A stretch of 64,000 nucleotides of DNA from positions 930,001 to 994,000 of the forward strand of contig NZ_PHKV01000001.1 of NCBI RefSeq assembly GCF_002846205.1, read 5' to 3'. Shown here piece after piece: positions 47,284 through 57,600 of this stretch. This DNA is from Xanthomonas prunicola (lineage in GTDB: Bacteria; Pseudomonadota; Gammaproteobacteria; Xanthomonadales; Xanthomonadaceae). The notes beneath the pieces are model-generated. The model made no database searches. It was given only the letters and a program-made list of their open reading frames with translations, and was not told the origin of the DNA. The translations under genes and the position numbers were made by a program. Position 1 is the first letter of the stretch, and each line of letters starts with the position of its first letter.

Positions 47284-48666
47284 ATGATCCGCCGATCCCT
47301 CGTCCTGGCCCTGGCTGCCGCCCTGTCTCCCATGGCTGCGCACGCCACCGACCTGCTGCAGGTCTACGAAATGGCCCGCAACGGCGATCCGCAGCTGGCC
47401 GTGGCCGAGTCCACGCGCCTGGTGAATCGGGAAGGCCAGGTACAGGCGCGTGCGGCCTTGCTGCCGCAGCTGGACGGCAGCGCCGGCTACACCCAGTCAC
47501 ATCGTGAGCTGGAGGGTGTCGATGGACGCTCCACGACCAAACAGCGCCAGTACGCGATTCAGGGCAGCCAGACCATTTTCAATTGGGCGCAGTTCTCCAA
47601 CCTGCGTGCGCAGCGCGAAGTGGCCAAGGCTGCAGATTTCACCCTGGCATCGGCCAACAACGATCTGATCACCCGTACCTCGGCGGCGTATTTCCAGGTG
47701 CTGGTGGGTATCGAGTCGCTGGCGGCAGCCGAGACCAACGAAGCGGCAGCAAAGAAACAGTTCGACTACGCCGACAAGCGTCTGGAAGTGGGCCTGGCAC
47801 CGATTACCGACGTGCACGAAGCCCGCGCTCAGTACGACCAGGCGCGCGCCGACACCATCAATGCCCGCAACACGTTGAAGGATTACTACCAGGCACTGAC
47901 CGAACTCACCGGCCAGCCCGTGGTCGGCTTGCGCGCACTGCCGGAAGAGTTCCGCCCGGAAGTACCGGCCGCCTACAGCAATGTCGATCAGTTGGTCGCC
48001 ACCGCCATTGCCGATAACCCTGCGTTGAAGGCGCAGCAGTTGCAGGTCAGTGCCGCCGAGGCGCAGGTCAGTGCCGCGCGTGCTGGCCATTTGCCCACTC
48101 TGAGCCTGGGTGCCAATGTCGGCCGCAGCAACAGCTGGGGTGGTCAGGGAACGGTCGATGAGGCGGCAGGCAACTTCACCACCGCAGGCCGCAACATCGA
48201 TACCGATTCCATCGGCATCACGCTATCGATTCCGATCTTCTCGGGCGGTGCAACCCAGTCGGCCGTGCGTCAGGCACTGTCGCAGCGCGACATCCAGCAG
48301 GACACCTACGAGCAGCAGAAGCGCGCGCTGGATCGCAACACCCGCAATGCCTACCAGACTGTTGTTGCCGGTATCAGCGAAGTGGAAGCCCGCCGTCTGG
48401 CGGTGGTGTCGGCGCAAGCCGCCTACGACGCCTCGCAGGTGGGTCTGGAAGTGGGTACGCGTACCGTGCTGGACGTGGTGCAGAACCAGCGCACGCTGTT
48501 CCAGGCGCAGCTGAACTACGCGCAGTCGCGTTACAACTTCCTGCAGAACCGTCTGCTGCTGGGCCAGGCCATCGGCAAGCTCGACATCACCGACTTGCAG
48601 GATGTGAATCGCCTGCTGTCGCAGGATGCCGAGTCCAAGCTGCAGGGCAGTGGTTCACTGCAGTAA
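47284..48666 (+). CDS. tolC: TolC outer-membrane efflux protein
   Basis: A 460-residue trimeric outer-membrane channel used by type I secretion and RND efflux systems. A signal peptide (SLVLALAAALSPMAAHA) precedes two internally repeated outer-membrane-factor halves. They are visible as ANNDLITRTSAAYFQVLVGIESLAAAE with RLEVGLAPITDVHEARAQYD and RNTRNAYQTVVAGISEVEA with LEVGTRTVLDVVQNQRTL. ATG 47284 follows AAGGAAG. It forms an operon with pcm, and a terminator follows at 48692. Confidence 0.95.
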   Translation: MIRRSLVLALAAALSPMAAHATDLLQVYEMARNGDPQLAVAESTRLVNREGQVQARAALLPQLDGSAGYTQSHRELEGVDGRSTTKQRQYAIQGSQTIFNWAQFSNLRAQREVAKAADFTLASANNDLITRTSAAYFQVLVGIESLAAAETNEAAAKKQFDYADKRLEVGLAPITDVHEARAQYDQARADTINARNTLKDYYQALTELTGQPVVGLRALPEEFRPEVPAAYSNVDQLVATAIADNPALKAQQLQVSAAEAQVSAARAGHLPTLSLGANVGRSNSWGGQGTVDEAAGNFTTAGRNIDTDSIGITLSIPIFSGGATQSAVRQALSQRDIQQDTYEQQKRALDRNTRNAYQTVVAGISEVEARRLAVVSAQAAYDASQVGLEVGTRTVLDVVQNQRTLFQAQLNYAQSRYNFLQNRLLLGQAIGKLDITDLQDVNRLLSQDAESKLQGSGSLQ

Positions 48667-48691
48667 GGCCAGCTGGATGCACATGAAAAAG

Positions 48692-48713
48692 GCGGGCCCA
48701 GGCCCGCTTTTTT
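48692..48713 (+). terminator. Rho-independent terminator of tolC
   Basis: GCGGGCC pairs with GGCCCGC around CA and is followed by six T. The preceding A run could make it bidirectional for waaA, which converges from the right. Confidence 0.9.
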
Positions 48714-48937
48714 GTGCGCGGTGCGGTCGCATGCGCGTCTTTTGTGGCGACTGCTGCAGGGACGTTTCGTGCGGCGACAGCGGCCGCTACGACGTTGGCT
48801 GCCAGATAAGGCGATGCAACCAAGCTCGCAGCAGTCACCGGCGCACACTCTCACTGCTAGTGCAATGACCGCTGCAATCTGGCGACAAGCATCAGCGAGA
48901 TCGCAATGTGGTCAGCAACGCACTGACCACGACCACC

Positions 48938-50254
48938 TCACGCCGCAGCGCCCTCGCTGGCCACCGGCGGCAGATCCGGGGCGATCTGTACCAGCGTGCG
49001 GGCCACTGCGCCCTTGCCGTTGGCGACCAGTGCCAGGCCTGCGGTGGCCATCGCCTCGCGCTGGGCAGGGTCGCCGAGCAGGCGCGCAAGATCGTGATAC
49101 ACGCTATCGGCATCTTCGCAGATGGTCACCGCATCGGCCTCGCGCATGCGCCGCGAAATCTCCGAGAAATTGTGCAGATGCGGGCCGGTGACTGCCGGCG
49201 TGCCGACCGCCGCCGGTTCGAGCAGATTGTGTCCGCCGATCGGCTGCAGACTGCCGCCGACGAAGGCCACCTGCGCGCACGCATAGAAGCTCATCAGCTC
49301 GCCCAGGGTATCGATGACGAAGACCTTGTCGCTTGCCTGTGGCCATTGCTGTGCCTTGCGCGTGGCAACGCGCCAACCGCGCTCGCGTGCCAATGCCTCG
49401 ACCTTGGGAAAGCGCTCGGGATGGCGCGGTGCCCACAACAGCAGCAACTCCGGAAATTGCAGCAGCAAACGTGCGTGGATGTCGGCAACGACGGCTTCTT
49501 CGCCTTCGTGCGTGCTGGCGGCGATCCACACTGGGCGCGTGGCCGGCACGTGCATGCGGAATTGCGCGACCAGTGCCTGCAATTGCGCCGGCGCGGCGAT
49601 ATCGAATTTGAGATTGCCCAGCGCGATCACCTGATCTGGACGGGCGCCCAGCGTGATGAACCGCTCGGCATCGTCCTGCGACTGCGCAGCCACGCAGGTG
49701 ACGGTTTGCAGCGCGCGACTGATCAACGGTGCCAGCAGCCGATAGCCACGCAGCGAACGCGCCGACAGCCGCGCGTTGAGGATGTACACCGGAATCTGGC
49801 GGTCGCGACAACCGAACAGCATGTTCGGCCATAGCTCGGTTTCCAGGATCAATGCCAGACGCGGGCGGAAGTGTTCGAGAAACCGCCCCACGCTGCCCGG
49901 CACGTCGTACGGCAGATACACATGGTCCACCGCATCGCCCCACACCGCGCGCACCCGCTCGGAACCGGTCGGGGTGATGGTCGTGATGACCCAGCGGATA
50001 TCCGGGCGCTGCGCACGTAGCGCATTGACCAGCGGCGCGGCCGCATTGACCTCGCCCACCGACACCGCATGCACCCACACCCGCGGACGCCCGCAAGCGT
50101 GCGTGTAGGACGCGTAACGCTCGTTCCAGCGATTGAAGTATTCGCGCACACGGAAACCGCGCCACACCAGGTGGTACACCGTGACCGGCAGCAACAGGTA
50201 GAGCAGCGCCGAGTACAGCCCGCGCAACAGCCATTCGATCGGGTCTTTCCGCAT
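48938..50254 (-). CDS. waaA: Kdo transferase WaaA
   Basis: A 438-residue GT30 enzyme that adds 3-deoxy-D-manno-octulosonic acid to lipid IVA at the inner-membrane face. An N-terminal membrane anchor (LYSALLYLLLPVTVYHLVW) is followed by VWVHAVSVGEVNAA, with the catalytic Glu of GT30. The C-terminal nucleotide-sugar region GGSLQPIGGHNLLEPAA is conserved. It converges with tolC and is divergent from lpxL, forming a lipid A pair with it. Confidence 0.96.
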   Translation of the reverse strand: MRKDPIEWLLRGLYSALLYLLLPVTVYHLVWRGFRVREYFNRWNERYASYTHACGRPRVWVHAVSVGEVNAAAPLVNALRAQRPDIRWVITTITPTGSERVRAVWGDAVDHVYLPYDVPGSVGRFLEHFRPRLALILETELWPNMLFGCRDRQIPVYILNARLSARSLRGYRLLAPLISRALQTVTCVAAQSQDDAERFITLGARPDQVIALGNLKFDIAAPAQLQALVAQFRMHVPATRPVWIAASTHEGEEAVVADIHARLLLQFPELLLLWAPRHPERFPKVEALARERGWRVATRKAQQWPQASDKVFVIDTLGELMSFYACAQVAFVGGSLQPIGGHNLLEPAAVGTPAVTGPHLHNFSEISRRMREADAVTICEDADSVYHDLARLLGDPAQREAMATAGLALVANGKGAVARTLVQIAPDLPPVASEGAAA

Positions 50255-50318
50255 CGGTGCAGGATACGGGAGCCTCCGCGCGTGCGCATGTGCACGCTGC
50301 CCGCTGGGCGCAATCCCT

Positions 50319-50324
50319 TAGAAT
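50319..50324 (+). promoter_or_regulatory. Candidate -10 element, leaderless start of lpxL
   Basis: TAGAAT ends 6 nt before the lpxL ATG at 50331, the same geometry as the TATAAT before the DedA/LssY gene. No Shine-Dalgarno is present between them. Confidence 0.5.
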
Positions 50325-50330
50325 TGGCGC

Positions 50331-51251
50331 ATGTCCGAGTCCGCCAACGTCGCCGTCCGCCCCTCCCTGCGCAACCCCAAGCACTGGCCGATGTATCTGG
50401 GCCTGGCAGTAATGGTGGCGGCCGGGCGCCTGCCGTGGACCCTGCAGCGTGCACTAGGCCGCGGCGTGGGTTGGATTGCGATGCGCCTGGCCGGCACGCG
50501 TCGGCGCGCGGCCGAGGTCAACCTCACACTGTGCTTCCCCGAGCAGGACGACGCGTGGCGAGCACGGCTATTGCGCGACAGCTTCGACGCACTGGGTGTG
50601 GGCCTGTTCGAGTTCGCGCGTGCCTGGTGGGGCAGCATTGATGCGATTCGCCCAGGCGTGCAGATCGAAGGACTGGAGCATCTGCAGCAGTTGCAGGAAC
50701 AAAAGCGCGGCGTACTGCTGGTGTCTGGCCACTTCATGACACTGGAAATGTGCGGGCGGCTGTTGTGCGACCACGTGCCATTGGCCGGCATGTACCGTAG
50801 GCATCGCAACCCGGTGTTCGAGTGGGCAGTCAAGCGTGGACGCTTGCGCTATGCCACGCACATGTTCGCCAACGAGGATCTGCGCGCCACCATCAAGCAC
50901 CTCAAGCGCGGCGGTTTCCTGTGGTACGCGCCGGATCAGGACATGCGCGGCAAGGACACCGTGTTCGTGCCCTTCTTCGGGCATCCGGCCTCCACCATCA
51001 CCGCCACCCACCAATTGGCGCGGCTGACCGGCTGCGCGGTGGTGCCGTACTTCCATCGGCGCGAAGGTGGCCGCTACATCCTCAAGATCGCACCGCCGCT
51101 GGCAGACATCCCCTCCGACGATGTGATCGCCGATACCACGCAGGTCAATGCGGCGATCGAGGACATGGTGCGCGAGGCGCCGGACCAGTACCTGTGGATC
51201 CATCGCCGCTTCAAGCGCCAGCCGGGCGGGCGCAGCGAATTCTATCGCTGA
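50331..51251 (+). CDS. lpxL: Lipid A acyltransferase (LpxL/HtrB family)
   Basis: A 306-residue inner-membrane-associated acyltransferase that adds a secondary acyl chain to Kdo2-lipid IVA. The catalytic HX4E motif is in SGHFMTLEM at about 133-138, and the family block LWYAPDQDMRGKDTVFVPFFG follows. One N-terminal hydrophobic segment is present. It is divergent from waaA, which makes its acceptor substrate. LpxL is chosen over LpxM by general similarity only, so the position acylated is not certain. Confidence 0.92.
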   Translation: MSESANVAVRPSLRNPKHWPMYLGLAVMVAAGRLPWTLQRALGRGVGWIAMRLAGTRRRAAEVNLTLCFPEQDDAWRARLLRDSFDALGVGLFEFARAWWGSIDAIRPGVQIEGLEHLQQLQEQKRGVLLVSGHFMTLEMCGRLLCDHVPLAGMYRRHRNPVFEWAVKRGRLRYATHMFANEDLRATIKHLKRGGFLWYAPDQDMRGKDTVFVPFFGHPASTITATHQLARLTGCAVVPYFHRREGGRYILKIAPPLADIPSDDVIADTTQVNAAIEDMVREAPDQYLWIHRRFKRQPGGRSEFYR

Positions 51252-51306
51252 TGTCGGCGGGTCTCACGCATGCGCTGCGTGCAGCAGCGCAAGGATGTGA
51301 GGCGGG

Positions 51307-52641
51307 TCAGCGCGGCGGCGGCTGATCGGCGTCATCGTTGAGCAAGGCGCCGGCATACAGCCCGGCCAACATCAGGCTCAGTGCGCCCCAGAAGCTGGAA
51401 TAGAACGCCAGATGCGTGTTGAGCGGAAAGACCGTGGCCACCAGCGCGATCATCGCTGGCCGCGCCTGCTCGCGTGCGGCCACACTCGAATAGCGCCACG
51501 CGCGCCACGCCTGCGCCGCGCCGGCCAGCCACAGCAGCAAGCCGATCACACCGGTCTCGGCCAGGATTTCCAGCACGATCTGATGCGCGTGGAAGGCCGG
51601 GCCATCGCCCCAGGCCGACGCCTGTGCAGGCGCCGGATTGCAGGCCGGATACGCCTGTCGAAATTCGCGCACGCCCACGCCGTTGAGCGGATGCGCGCGG
51701 ATCATGCACAACGCCGCACCCCAGATCTGGGCACGCCCGGACAAGGCCTGATCCACGCCTTGTTCGCCATTACCGAATGCCAGCGCCGTGCGCTGGATGC
51801 GCTCGCGCGCCTGCGGCGCCACCGCCACCACCGCAATGGCCAACAGCGCGCCGGCCACTGCCACGGCCAGCAAGCGACGCCCGCCCAGCAGTTGCCAACC
51901 CGACAGCAGCACGATCACGCCATAGGTCATCCACGACGCGCGCGAGCCTGCCAAGACCAACACGATGCCGACCGCCGCCGCACCGACCGCCCAGGTCCAG
52001 GCCTGACGCCGCCCCAACGCCAGCAACAAAAACGGCGACAGGCTAGCCAGGGTCTGCCCGAATTTCAGATTGCAGGGACCCAGTACGCCGCTCAGCCGAT
52101 CCACCAGCGCCAGCTCCTGGGCCGTACACATGCCATGGCCGCTGATCAGTTGTTTGATCTGATCGATCCCGAAGAACAACGGGCTGCTGCCGAACGCGGC
52201 CTGCAACAGCGCATCCAGCGTCCACACCGCGCCGATCACCGCCAGCCCGGTAAAGGTGCGACGGCGACGCTGCGCATTCGCAACCGCGATCGCGCACAGC
52301 CACATGAAAGGCAGATAGCGCAGGTCGGTGGCCGACTTGCGCAGCGCGCGGCCGGCATCCATCGCGTCGAAGGCAGACAACATCTGCGGCAGCCAGTATG
52401 CAAAGAACAGCACGCTGGTCAGCGCCCAGGCCGCACCGCTGAGCAGGCGCGTGCCGCCCCGAAAGCGCGTGTGCAGCAAGCGGTACGCCGCAAGCAACGC
52501 ACCGAGCGACAATACCGTTTCCGCCAAGCCGGGCGTCGGCCATAGCGCCACGAACAGAACTACCCACAGCGGCGCCCAGCGGCCGACATCGGGGGTCAAC
52601 ACGGGCGCCTGCGGGAGGCTCTCAGCGGCGGAGTTCGTCAT
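51307..52641 (-). CDS. O-antigen ligase family protein
   Basis: A 444-residue polytopic membrane protein with 10-12 helices and the Wzy_C/WaaL domain. The large periplasmic loop precedes the conserved region with RAQIWGAALCMIRAHPLNGVGV and the histidine of FHAHQIVLEILAE. WaaL attaches O-polysaccharide to lipid A-core in the periplasm; polymerases of the Wzy type share the fold, so the exact role is not proven. The start overlaps the end of the GT4 gene by 20 bp, and they form an operon with the zinc-finger gene upstream. Confidence 0.85.
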   Translation of the reverse strand: MTNSAAESLPQAPVLTPDVGRWAPLWVVLFVALWPTPGLAETVLSLGALLAAYRLLHTRFRGGTRLLSGAAWALTSVLFFAYWLPQMLSAFDAMDAGRALRKSATDLRYLPFMWLCAIAVANAQRRRRTFTGLAVIGAVWTLDALLQAAFGSSPLFFGIDQIKQLISGHGMCTAQELALVDRLSGVLGPCNLKFGQTLASLSPFLLLALGRRQAWTWAVGAAAVGIVLVLAGSRASWMTYGVIVLLSGWQLLGGRRLLAVAVAGALLAIAVVAVAPQARERIQRTALAFGNGEQGVDQALSGRAQIWGAALCMIRAHPLNGVGVREFRQAYPACNPAPAQASAWGDGPAFHAHQIVLEILAETGVIGLLLWLAGAAQAWRAWRYSSVAAREQARPAMIALVATVFPLNTHLAFYSSFWGALSLMLAGLYAGALLNDDADQPPPR

Positions 52642-53734
52642 AGACCTTCAAGGTGCCCATCTGCATGGCCTGCAACGTGTAGGGGAGGACGCCCGGCGCT
52701 GTCGGCGCGTGCTGCAGCAAGTGCAGCGCCTGTGTACGCAAGGCTTGGGCATCGAAGGCGGCGACCGCGCCACTGGGTTGCAATTCGGCGAGCAATTCGC
52801 CGACACCGCCGTGCGCCCAGCCGAGCACCGGGCGGCCGACCGACAGCGCCTCCACTACAGTGCGGCCGAAAGCTTCCGGCTTGCGCGAGAGTTGCAGCAC
52901 CAGGTCGCTGGCGGCATACGCTTCGGCGATACGGGCAGTGGGCTCGGTGAAGGCGACTGCGTCGGCCACCCCCAATCTCGCGGCCTCGGCTTCCAGCTCG
53001 CGCACATAGGCCTCGCGCCCCGGCTCGCGCGCGCCGGGCAACCACAAGAACGCCGGCACGCCGGCAGCACGGACATCGGCGAGCAGTTGCAGACCGTCGG
53101 CGTGCCCCTTCAGGCGTGTACCGCGTCCCGGCAGCAACAGCAGCGAGGCATCGGCAGGCAGGCCAGGCAGCAGGGTCTGCGCCCACGCGCGTGCATGGCG
53201 GTCCGGCCGCAACCGGCGCGGGAACTGTGCGATATCCACCCCGCGCGGAATGGTGCGCAGGCGCGCGGGATCGGTCTGCGGGTAGTGCGTGCATACGTAA
53301 TCGCGCACCGTCTGCGACACGCAAATCACCCGCTCGCCGTAGGTCATCACCGCGCTGTAGCGGCTGGGCGAATTGAGCCCGTGCACGGTGGTGACCAGGC
53401 GCGGCCGCGTCGCCTCGGGCATCCCGCGCAGCGCGTACCACCCCAGCCAGGCCGGCAGCCGCGACCGTGCGTGCACGATGTCGGCCCCGAGTTCGGCGAA
53501 CAAGCGGCGCAAACCAGCCACATGCCGCAGCGTCAGCAGCGACTTGCGACCGATATCCAGGGTGAGATGTTCGCCACCCACATCCAGCAACGGCTGCACC
53601 AGGCGGCCGCCGGCCGACACAACCACGGCGCGATGACCGGCGCGCACCAGGGCGGCAGCGATTTCCAACGTGGAGCGCTCGACGCCGCCGGACTGCAGCG
53701 CCGGCAGCAGTTGCACCACGGTCAGGCGGTGCAT
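52622..53734 (-). CDS. GT4-family glycosyltransferase
   Basis: A 370-residue cytoplasmic retaining glycosyltransferase with two Rossmann domains. The N-terminal LLPALQSGGVERSTLEIAAAL and the C-terminal EAFGRTVVEALSVGRPVLG (EX7E donor-phosphate motif) are typical of GT4. The sugar and acceptor are unknown. The neighbours (O-antigen ligase-like gene downstream, lipid A genes nearby) suggest LPS core or O-antigen assembly. It begins 10 bp after the zinc-finger gene stop and overlaps the ligase gene by 20 bp. Confidence 0.9.
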   Translation of the reverse strand: MHRLTVVQLLPALQSGGVERSTLEIAAALVRAGHRAVVVSAGGRLVQPLLDVGGEHLTLDIGRKSLLTLRHVAGLRRLFAELGADIVHARSRLPAWLGWYALRGMPEATRPRLVTTVHGLNSPSRYSAVMTYGERVICVSQTVRDYVCTHYPQTDPARLRTIPRGVDIAQFPRRLRPDRHARAWAQTLLPGLPADASLLLLPGRGTRLKGHADGLQLLADVRAAGVPAFLWLPGAREPGREAYVRELEAEAARLGVADAVAFTEPTARIAEAYAASDLVLQLSRKPEAFGRTVVEALSVGRPVLGWAHGGVGELLAELQPSGAVAAFDAQALRTQALHLLQHAPTAPGVLPYTLQAMQMGTLKVYDELRR

Positions 53735-53744
53735 CCGGCCAGGA

Positions 53745-53942
53745 TCAATCGGCGAGAACGAACAGCGCGCCGCAATACGGGCACTTGGCTTCGCCGTTGG
53801 GTTCGTCCTCGATCGGCAGGTACACCCGCGGATGCGAGTTCCACAGCGCCATCTGCGGCGTCGGGCAGCTCAGCGGCAGGTCGCCGCGGTGCACGGTGTA
53901 ACGCGTTTGCGCATTGGCGGGCGCGGTGGCGGTCTGGCTCAT
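53745..53942 (-). CDS. CHCC zinc-finger protein
   Basis: A 65-residue protein ending in a CHCC zinc-finger (LSCPTPQ, NSHPRVY, KCPYCGALF), the family related to the mitochondrial complex I accessory protein NDUFS6. The bacterial role is unknown. ATG 53942 is used; ATG 53951 three codons upstream is equally possible. TAGAAT at 53975-53980 (minus strand) is a candidate -10. It is first in the operon with the glycosyltransferase and ligase genes. Confidence 0.85.
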   Translation of the reverse strand: MSQTATAPANAQTRYTVHRGDLPLSCPTPQMALWNSHPRVYLPIEDEPNGEAKCPYCGALFVLAD

Positions 53943-54046
53943 GGCGTACATCGCAAGCGGTGGGGAACGGCCAGCATTCTAGCAGCGCTGGCCGTTGCAA
54001 GAGCGGCTGCGGCGCCGATCGGTGCCGCAGCACGCCGCTTGGCGCC

Positions 54047-54313
54047 TCACTCGTTCCGCTTGCCGAAGTTCGGCTTGATCGGATCGGCGCGCATGCCGGT
54101 GGACTCCGCTCGCCGGGCGGGATCGCAGCGCGAATCGTGCTGGCTGCGCACACCCGTTGCGCCAGCCGGCGCCACCGGGCCACCGTCGTTGCCCACCAGG
54201 CAATCGGCAGGCGGAGACGAAGCGTCCGCCGTCGCCCAATCGTCACTCGCACAACCCGACAGCAGCATGCAGGCCGTTACCACGGCGCTCCTGACACCCA
54301 TCGACCACTTCAT
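54047..54313 (-). CDS. Small lipoprotein of unknown function
   Basis: An 88-residue protein with a signal peptide ending in the lipobox LLSGC, so it is probably lipid-anchored. The mature part is short, polar and proline/glycine-rich with two further cysteines (ADCLVGN, SRCDPAR). No domain is recognised. ATG 54313 has GGGAGCAGG upstream. It is divergent from the GH92 gene. Confidence 0.7.
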   Translation of the reverse strand: MKWSMGVRSAVVTACMLLSGCASDDWATADASSPPADCLVGNDGGPVAPAGATGVRSQHDSRCDPARRAESTGMRADPIKPNFGKRNE

Positions 54314-54660
54314 TGTGCCTGCTCCCTGTCATTTGCCTTGATCGTCGACTCCTGGATAGTCAGACAAAACCCGATCCGTGACCACTCCCGACACATCGCA
54401 CCGGGACCATGTCCGACAGCGCAGCGCAAGGACGGAATTGCTGCAGGACACGACCTTGCTCAAGCGCATCCAAGGCAGCGGCGCCGATCGCAGCGGCGCG
54501 CACAGGGATCCGGCCCGGCTCGCTTGCCTGTCCGGGCATCTTTGACCAGCATCGGGGCGCCTTGTCGTCGGTGATGGCACGAACGCCACAGTTGACATGC
54601 ATCCATCCCGCTCCCGCCGCACCCGCCCGTCGCGGCACCATCGTTCAGGACCCGCCTAAC
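54314..54660. other. Region between the lipoprotein and GH92 genes
   Basis: About 350 bp containing the divergent promoters. The GH92 frame is open back to 54409 but the upstream part is not signal-like, so it is treated as non-coding. No operator or RNA element is evident. Confidence 0.4.
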
Positions 54661-57600
54661 GTGATTCGATCCGTCATTGCACACGCCAGCCTGCTTGCGT
54701 CGCTCCTCGTTTCGACGCCGCAGATGGCCCGGGCAGGCACGCCACCGGCGTTCTCCACCTCGTTTGAGCCAGGAGAGCCCGCGCCCACCACGGACGCGGC
54801 GCAGCACCTGACTGTGGCTGTCGGCACCGGCCCCAACGCCCCCTTCGCCGCCAAGCCGGAGGCCGGCTATAGCGGCGCCCACGCCTTGCGCTACAGCCTT
54901 GGCGGCGCACACCACCGCATCCGCCTGTTCGACACCGACATCGCGGTCGGTGCGGACACAACGCTGTCGTGGCTGGTGCTACCGGAAAGCGTCGGCGCCG
55001 ATCATGTTGCCTCGACCTACGTATCGCTGGATCTGGTCTTCGACGATGGCACGCGGTTGTCCGGCACGTCGGCGCAGGACCAGCATGGCGTGGCGACGGG
55101 CGCGCGGGCGCAGGGGCAATCGAAGACCTTGTACCCGCAGCAGTGGGCGCGCAAGCAGGTGCGGCTGGGCGAGGTGGCCGGGCTGCGCGGGCGCCGCGTG
55201 CGTGCGATCGAGCTGGAGGTGGCGCCGCCTGCGGGCGCCAGCGCGGCCGGTTGGATCGACGATATCGCCATTGCCGAGGTGCCGCCGACAACGCCGGGGC
55301 CGCCATCAGATTGGGTGTTGACCACGCGCGGCACGCAATCCAATGGCACGTTTTCGCGCGGCAATACTTTTCCTGCGACGGCGCTGCCGCATGGCTTCAA
55401 CTTCTGGACGCCGGTGACCGATGCGGGGACGCTGACCTGGCTGTATCGCTGGAACGAACACAACGGTGCCGACAATCGCCCGCGCCTGCAGGCGCTATCG
55501 CTGAGCCATCAACCCAGTCCGTGGATGGGCGACCGGCAGACGTTTCAGGTGATGCCTTCGCTCACTGCCGGCGTGCCGGAAGCCGATCGCAGCAAGCGGG
55601 CGCTGGGGTTTTCGCATGACGACGAACAGGCCCGCCCCTATCGCTATGCCGTGCAGCTGGACAACGGCATTCATGCCGAAATCGCACCGACCGATCACGC
55701 GGCGCTGTTTCGCTTTCGCTTCCCGGCGCGGGGCGATGCCAATCTGCTGTTCGACAACGTGGATGCGCGCGGGGGGCTGCAACTGGATGCGGCAACCCAG
55801 ACACTCTCCGGTTACACCGATGTGCGCAGTGGTTTGTCGACGGGTGCGACGCGCATGTACATCTATGCCAGCTTCGATGCGCCCTGGCACAGCAGCGGCC
55901 TGCTCGACACTGGCCGCCCGACCGGTTGGATCAAGTTCGATGCTGGCAGCACGCGACAGGTGCAGATGCGCATCGCCACCTCGCTGATGTCGGTGGATCA
56001 GGCCAAGCACAATCTGGAACTGGAGATTGCAGCAGACGCGAATTTCGAGCAGGTCACCGCGCGCGCGCAGGATGCCTGGGATGCATTACTGGGGCGCTTC
56101 GAGGTGCCCGATGCCACTGCCGATCAGAAAACCACGCTGTATTCCAACCTGTACCGGCTGTACCTGTATCCGAACTCAGCGCATGAAAACGTGGGCACTG
56201 CGAGTGCGCCGGATTGGCGCTACGCCAGCCAGAACAGCTGGTCGGACGACAATATCGACGGCAGCGCGGTGCGCAGCTTCGCACCGGTCCGCGATGGCCG
56301 GGTGTACGTCAACAACGGGCTGTGGGATACCTTTCGTACGGCGTGGCCGGCGTATGCACTCTTCGCGCCCGACGATGCCGGCACCTTGGTGCAGGGGTTT
56401 ATAGAGCAATCGCGGGCGGGCGGATGGATCGCGCGATGGTCATCGCCAGGCTATGCAGACCTGATGGTGGGTACCAGCTCCGATGTGGCGTTTGCTGACG
56501 CATGGCGAAAAGGTGTGCAAGGCTTCGACCCTGCCGAGGCCTACGCCGCTGCGCTGAAAAACGCCACGGTCGTTGCACCGGACCGGCATGTCGGGCGCAA
56601 GGGTATGGCGCGCTCGACCTTCCGCGGCTACACCGATACCGATACACACGAAGGCATGTCGTGGTCGATGGAAGGTGCGCTCAACGACTTCGGCATCGCC
56701 AATATGGCTGAGGCGTTATCCCGCCAGACGACCACGGCGGCAGCGCGCGAGCGGTATGCGACCGAGGCGCTGTATTTTCGCCACCGCGCGGCGGGGTATG
56801 CGGTACTGTTCGATCCGGCGATCGGCTTCTTCCAGGGTCGCAAACCCGATGGGACGTGGCGCGTGGATGCGGCACAGTACGATCCACGCGTGTGGGGCAA
56901 CGATTACACCGAATCCAGCGGGTGGACGTTTGCGTTCACTGCGCCGCACGATGGCGAAGGTCTTGCTGCGCTCTATGGTGGCCGCGCAGCATTGGCCGCA
57001 AAACTGGACACGTTTTTCGCCACGCCCGAGACTGCCCAAGCGCAGTTTGCAGGCTCGTATGGCAATACGATTCACGAGATGACCGAAGCGCGCGATGTGC
57101 GCATGGGGATGTACGCGCATAGCAATCAGACTGCGCACCATATTCCGTGGATGTATTTGTATGCCGGGCAACCGTGGAAAACACAGCGCATTACCCGCGA
57201 GATCCTGGCCCGCCTGTATCTGGGTAGCGAGATCGGCCAAGGCTATGCCGGCGACGAAGACAATGGCGAGATGTCGGCGTGGTACCTATTCGCCGCGCTG
57301 GGGTTGTATCCGCTGCGCATGGGCGCACCGGAGTACGTGATCGGCTCTCCATTGTTCAAACAGGCGCGCGTGCGCTTGCCTGGCGGCGGCATGCTGACCG
57401 TCAATGCGCCACAGAATTCGCCGCAGAATGTGTATGTGCAATCGCTCAGGCTCAATGGCACACCGTGGCGCAAGACCTGGTTGCCGCATGCGGCGATTGC
57501 CAAGGGTGCGACGCTGGACTTCGAAATGGGGCCCACGCCCTCGCGCTGGGGCAGCGGAGCGGACGATGTGCCGCCGTCGTTGACCGCGCCGGGGAAACGC

